Shown in pieces: positions 61,043 through 64,000 of a DNA stretch of 64,000 nucleotides. The translations under genes were made by a program, and so were the position numbers. Under the pieces are notes generated by a model. The model was not told the DNA's origin. It was given only the letters and a program-made list of their open reading frames with translations, and did no database searches. The DNA comes from CAUZIZ01 sp965218775 (GTDB taxonomy: Bacteria; Acidobacteriota; UBA6911; RPQK01; JAJDTT01). Where the stretch lies: NCBI GenBank assembly GCA_965218775.1, contig CBDCLS010000005.1:1736001-1800000 (forward strand), written 5' to 3'. Each line of letters begins with the position of its first letter. The stretch's first letter is position 1.

Positions 61043-62503
61043 TCAACCCTTGGACTCGGTTACCTTGGTATCGGGTGCCTTCTTGGGAGCCTTGCCGGCC
61101 GCCACTTTTGCGGACGAACTTCCCTTTGCCTGAGCCGACTTCTTGGTCTTCGTCTGAGCCGCCTTGACCTTGGTAGAAGCAGGCCTGCTAGAAGCGGTTG
61201 CCGTTTCTTTCTTGGCTTCCTTCTTGGCTTCCTTCTTGGCCGGCTTCGAGGCCTTCTTCGGTGCGGCCTTTGTCGCGGGCTTTGCCTTAGCCTTCGGTTT
61301 CGCCGCTGCCTTGGCCTTCGGTTTCGCCGCTACCTTGGCCTTCGGTGCTGCCTCTGCCTTGGGCTCTGGTTTCGCCGCTGCCTTGGCCTCCGGTGCTGGC
61401 TCTGCCTTGGCCTCCGGTGCTGGCTCTGCCTTGGCCTCCGGTGCTGCCTCTACCTTGGGCTCTGGTGCTGCCTCTGCCTTGGCCTTCGGTGCTGCCTCTG
61501 CCTTGGCCTTCGGTGCTGCCTCTGCCTTGGCCTTCGGTGCTGCCTCTGCCTTGGCCTTCGGTGCTGCCTCTACCTTGGCCTCCGGTGCCGCCTCTGCCTT
61601 GGGCTTCGGTGCTGCCTCTACCTTGGGCTCTGGTTTCGCCGCTGCCTTTGCCTCCGGTGCTGCCTCTGCCTTGGCCTCCGGTGCTGCCTCTGCCTTGGCC
61701 TTCGGTGCTGCCTCTACCTTGGGCTTCGATGCTGCCTCTACCTTGGGCTCTGGTTTAGCCGCTGCCTTAGCCTCTGCCTTGGCCTTGGCCACCTCCGCTT
61801 CCTGGGCCTTCTCCGCCTCGAAAAGGCCTCGACCTGCCAGCACAGCATCGGCCGCGGTCGAAGAAAACAGCCTCACCGCTCGTAGGGCATCATCGTTACC
61901 CGGAATGACGTAGTCCACATAGTCGGGATCACCGTTGGTATCCACTACGGCTATGATGGGAATATTCAGCTTCGAAGCTTCCTGCACCGCGATCGACTCT
62001 CGATTCGAGTCGACTACGAAGAGTGCATCAGGCAACCGATCCATATCCCTGATTCCACGCAGGTTCTTCTCGAGCTTCTTACGCTCGCGCTCCAACCGGG
62101 CAACTTCCTTCTTCGATAGCTTTTCATAGAAGCCATCGGCGCGCTTCTCTTCCAGATCTTTGTAGCGTTTGATGCTGTTTCGAACGGTCACGAAGTTCGT
62201 GAGCAGCCCCCCCAGCCAGCGGTTGTTCACGTAGTACATTCCACAGCGTAGGGCCTCTTCAGAGATCGACTCCTGAGCCTGTCTCTTAGTTCCAACAAAC
62301 AGGACGGTCTTGCCCCGCGACGACATATGGGTAAGGAACTCTACCGCCTCCTTGAAGAGTTTGAGTGTCGTCTGGAGATCTACGATGTGGATTCCGTTTC
62401 GCTGACCAAAAATGTAGGGTTTCATCTTCGGATTCCAGCGGCGGGTCTGGTGTCCGAAATGGACACCCGCTTCCAGCAACTGTTTAATCGAGATCGCGCT
62501 CAA
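61043..62503 (-). CDS. rpsB: Ribosomal protein S2 with long histone-H1-like repeat tail
   Basis: 486 residues. Residues 1-231 are a complete S2: ISIKQLLEAGVHFGHQTRRW, TVLFVGTKRQAQESI and VNNRWLGGLLTNF are diagnostic. The remaining 255 residues are extra. About 240-400 consist of imperfect repeats of eight residues on the theme KAKAEAAP, and 400-486 are Lys/Ala/Pro/Ser-rich like the tail of histone H1. S2 proteins are typically about 230-260 residues, though some lineages have an Ala/Lys tail. The tail is expected to be disordered and very basic at its end, on the outside of the 30S subunit. Start of the rpsB-tsf-pyrH-frr chain. Confidence 0.95.
   Translation of the reverse strand: MSAISIKQLLEAGVHFGHQTRRWNPKMKPYIFGQRNGIHIVDLQTTLKLFKEAVEFLTHMSSRGKTVLFVGTKRQAQESISEEALRCGMYYVNNRWLGGLLTNFVTVRNSIKRYKDLEEKRADGFYEKLSKKEVARLERERKKLEKNLRGIRDMDRLPDALFVVDSNRESIAVQEASKLNIPIIAVVDTNGDPDYVDYVIPGNDDALRAVRLFSSTAADAVLAGRGLFEAEKAQEAEVAKAKAEAKAAAKPEPKVEAASKPKVEAAPKAKAEAAPEAKAEAAPEAKAAAKPEPKVEAAPKPKAEAAPEAKVEAAPKAKAEAAPKAKAEAAPKAKAEAAPKAKAEAAPEPKVEAAPEAKAEPAPEAKAEPAPEAKAAAKPEPKAEAAPKAKVAAKPKAKAAAKPKAKAKPATKAAPKKASKPAKKEAKKEAKKETATASSRPASTKVKAAQTKTKKSAQAKGSSSAKVAAGKAPKKAPDTKVTESKG
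61290..61810 (-). repeat. 24-bp tandem minisatellite within rpsB
   Basis: The codon pattern for KAKAEAAP and close variants (E/P/A/V changes) repeats as a 24-nt unit such as GGTGCTGCCTCTGCCTTGGC on the plus strand, across about 500 bp. Units near 61480-61570 are nearly identical, so unit number may vary between strains. The opposite strand is open over this stretch, but that is a by-product of the repeat. Confidence 0.85.
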
Positions 62504-62518
62504 GCAACCCCCTCCCGC

Positions 62519-62941
62519 CTATCGCTTGGAGAATTGGAATCGCTTGCGTGCACCTGGCTGGCCATACTTCTTTCGCTCCTTGATCCGCTCGTCCCGCCTC
62601 AAGAAGCCGGGTTTCTTGAGGACCGCACGCAACTCCGGGTCATACCTGAGGAGCGCCCGAGCTATGCCTAGGCGAATCGCTCCTGCCTGCCCTGTATACC
62701 CCCCACCTTTGACGTTTACATAGACGTCAAACTTGTCTGAATTCTCGGTTTCCTGAAGGGGTTGACTGACGATGGTCCGCTGCGTCGCGTGCTTGAAATA
62801 CTCTTGAACGTCTATATGGTTTACGACAACCTGACCGCTGCCGGGCATGAGGAACACCCGTGCGGTGGCAGTCTTCCGCTTGCCGGTACCATAGTATTGA
62901 ACCTTCTCTAGGGCGGTCTCTCCACTTTCCATGATCACCAA
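62519..62941 (-). CDS. rpsI: Ribosomal protein S9
   Basis: 140 residues from a GTG at 62941; the ATG three codons later is an alternative with GGTGA in front. Full S9 pattern: QYYGTGKRKTATARVFL, VKGGGYTGQAGAIRLGIARAL and the C-terminal GARKRFQFSKR, which reaches the decoding site. It is 1 nt downstream of rplM, the normal rplM-rpsI pair. Confidence 0.97.
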   Translation of the reverse strand: MVIMESGETALEKVQYYGTGKRKTATARVFLMPGSGQVVVNHIDVQEYFKHATQRTIVSQPLQETENSDKFDVYVNVKGGGYTGQAGAIRLGIARALLRYDPELRAVLKKPGFLRRDERIKERKKYGQPGARKRFQFSKR

Positions 62942-62942
62942 T

Positions 62943-63386
62943 TCAAAGTGCTAGCGGTTCCGGTTTCTGGGCCTCATGGGGATGCTCCTCGCCGCCATAA
63001 ACCTTCAGCTTGCTGAGCATCTTCTTCCCCAATTTGTTCTTTGGGAGCATGCCGCGGACGGCAAATCTGATGACGCGCTCAGGGCGCTTTTCCAGAAGCT
63101 CTTGGGCCGAGGTCTCTTTCAACCCCCCCGGATAGCCGCTATGTGAATAGTAGGTTTTCTGAGTCCTCTTTTTACCCGTAAGCTTGACCTTGCCAGCGTT
63201 CACTACGATGACAAAATCACCCGTGTCGAGGAAGTCAGTATACCACGCCTTATTCTTGCCCATGAGGATCGTCGCGATCCCTGTTGCCAGGCGGCCCAGG
63301 ACCTGATCCTGGGCATCGACGACGAACCACTTCTTCTCTGCATCCGCCTTCGGCAAAAATGTCTTACTTGTTATGACTACACTCAT
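62943..63386 (-). CDS. rplM: Ribosomal protein L13
   Basis: 147 residues. Signatures: WFVVDAQDQVLGRLATGIA, DFVIVVNAGKVKLTGKK and RAVRGMLPKNKLG-type text (FAVRGMLPKNKLGKKML). An early-assembly protein of the 50S subunit. First gene of the rplM-rpsI unit, with a good promoter 36 nt upstream. Confidence 0.97.
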   Translation of the reverse strand: MSVVITSKTFLPKADAEKKWFVVDAQDQVLGRLATGIATILMGKNKAWYTDFLDTGDFVIVVNAGKVKLTGKKRTQKTYYSHSGYPGGLKETSAQELLEKRPERVIRFAVRGMLPKNKLGKKMLSKLKVYGGEEHPHEAQKPEPLAL

Positions 63387-63421
63387 AAGCTACACTCATT
63401 CCTCGCTAACGAGAACGTGCA

Positions 63422-63450
63422 AAGTTACCGAAACTTCTTCCTCCTGTCAA
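63422..63450 (-). promoter_or_regulatory. Sigma-70-type promoter for rplM-rpsI
   Basis: On the minus strand TTGACA (63450-63445), a 17-nt spacer and TAACTT (63427-63422) form a good housekeeping promoter. The -10 lies 35 nt before the rplM start, leaving a short 5' leader. This is the best promoter match in the window. Confidence 0.75.
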
Positions 63451-63599
63451 GATCCACGACCTCTATATGACGCTACTTCAGTAGATCCGCTACGCCAAAC
63501 AAGTCCTCGGCTTGACAAACTGGCGGGCTTTTCTGTTCAATCGTCTTACCCCACCGCATCCTGCCCCGCTTCCAAGACCTATCCTCATTGGATACTCAG

Positions 63600-64000
63600 G
63601 TGTGGTTCGGATCCTCCAACTCAAGTCTGGTCGGAGTAGATATCGGTTCCTCGGCGATCAAATTGGTCGATCTCAAACGGCTGGGGGCAAACGGGTACGA
63701 ACTAGTCTCCCTGGTCCTACAACCACTCCCCCAGGGAAGCATCGTGGAGGGAGAGGTTCGCTCCGAATCCCAGGTCGTCGACGCAATCCAACGTAGCTTC
63801 CAGGTCGCCAAAACTCGCAAACGCAAGATCGCGACCTCGCTCCCAGGGAGCTCCGTGATTATCAAGAGAGTCTCCCTACCCGCCCGAGACGAACAAGAAC
63901 TGGCGCAGGGGATACGATGGGAGGCAGAGCACTCAATCCCTTTCGATATGTCGGACGTGCACCTGGACTATCAGGTGCTCAACAAAGACACGAAGGGCAA
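63600..64000 (+). CDS. pilM: Type IV pilus assembly protein PilM, N-terminal part
   Basis: About 133 residues before the window ends. From a GTG (VWFGSSNSSLVGVDIGSSA), the start fits PilM, an actin-like ATPase-fold protein on the cytosolic face of the type IV pilus machine. LVGVDIGSSAIKLVDLKR is the phosphate-1 motif, ATSLPGSSVIIKRVSLP and WEAEHSIPFDMSDVHLDYQ are typical PilM text. A TTG at 63588 could add four residues. PilM binds PilN of the inner-membrane complex. It is divergent from rplM. The gene continues beyond the window. Confidence 0.9.
   Translation, partial: MWFGSSNSSLVGVDIGSSAIKLVDLKRLGANGYELVSLVLQPLPQGSIVEGEVRSESQVVDAIQRSFQVAKTRKRKIATSLPGSSVIIKRVSLPARDEQELAQGIRWEAEHSIPFDMSDVHLDYQVLNKDTKG

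Noticed and set aside
61290..61810. Possible CRISPR array (regular repeats)
   Set aside because: Units are contiguous 24-bp repeats with no unique spacers and translate into an eight-residue protein repeat in frame with S2.
61164..61913. Long open frame antisense to rpsB, rich in Ala/Gly/Phe
   Set aside because: It is a by-product of the 24-bp repeat on the opposite strand of a certain ribosomal gene; no ribosome-binding site and no family resemblance.
1..64000. tRNA, rRNA and other structured RNA genes besides the two riboswitches
   Set aside because: I looked for T-arm and anticodon-arm patterns and rRNA cores and saw none; GGTTCGAA hits belong to R1 cores. A covariance-model scan would be decisive.

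Overview
The window is about 64 kb of bacterial chromosome of moderately high GC (roughly 58-60%), densely coding except for short intergenic spaces packed with foldback repeats. No rRNA or tRNA gene was seen. The gene set suits an uncultured Gram-negative, most likely Acidobacteriota or a relative. The evidence is two RND permeases with a membrane fusion protein, a BtuB-type TonB receptor, an MlaF-like ATPase, a PilM start, an M81 peptidase, phytanoyl-CoA dioxygenase-like proteins, a CehA/McbA-type PHP hydrolase, a glycine-rich RRM protein and a TrpR-like YerC gene ahead of hisD. The phylum is an inference from gene content, not from a marker gene.

Layout. 1-9.99 kb: end of an M19 dipeptidase, a divergent Nramp-type transporter, a complete IS4-family insertion with 9-bp target duplication, a NIPSNAP lipoprotein, a four-helix-bundle (S23-like) gene inside an inverted-repeat element, a cobalamin riboswitch with its TonB receptor, a rhomboid protease, a putative zincin and a TPR protein. 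10-21.7 kb: TauE/SafE exporter, RRM protein, M81 peptidase, and an RND efflux set whose gaps are filled by repeats. 21.8-28.6 kb: a catabolic-looking group (two PhyH-like oxygenases, DapA-like and HpaI-like aldolases, cupin, SDR, PHP hydrolase). 28.6-37.6 kb: TPP riboswitch-thiC-M28 peptidase, thiol peroxidase, a small conserved protein, a membrane-anchored ABC ATPase, and a Fic island with AT-richer flank and a frameshifted small membrane-protein gene. 37.6-46.3 kb, minus strand: korA-korB, then yerC-hisD-hisC-hisB-hisH-hisA-hisF. 46.6-53.3 kb: TrmJ-like methyltransferase, a GH67N/DUF4838-type protein, an unusual radical SAM protein, a small TPR protein and glmU. 53.5-63.4 kb, minus strand: rplM-rpsI-rpsB-tsf-pyrH-frr-lepB-carA-carB, with the start of pilM divergent at the window end.

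The most distinctive signal is a set of foldback repeat families (called R1, R2 and R3 here, plus single hairpins). R1 has 19-35 bp inverted ends built from short ACGTC-rich units and recurs at least seven times. One R1 copy carries a four-helix-bundle ORF between the same ends, which resembles the 23S rRNA intervening-sequence architecture placed between protein genes. Many copies of R1-R3 start or end within about 20 nt of a stop codon, and several contain the stop codon. Other points of interest are a 255-residue histone-H1-like repeat tail on ribosomal protein S2, a dyad in front of yerC, a probable Shine-Dalgarno-masking platform under the TPP riboswitch, and a 34-codon ORF with a strong ribosome-binding site whose stop overlaps the start of the DapA-like gene.
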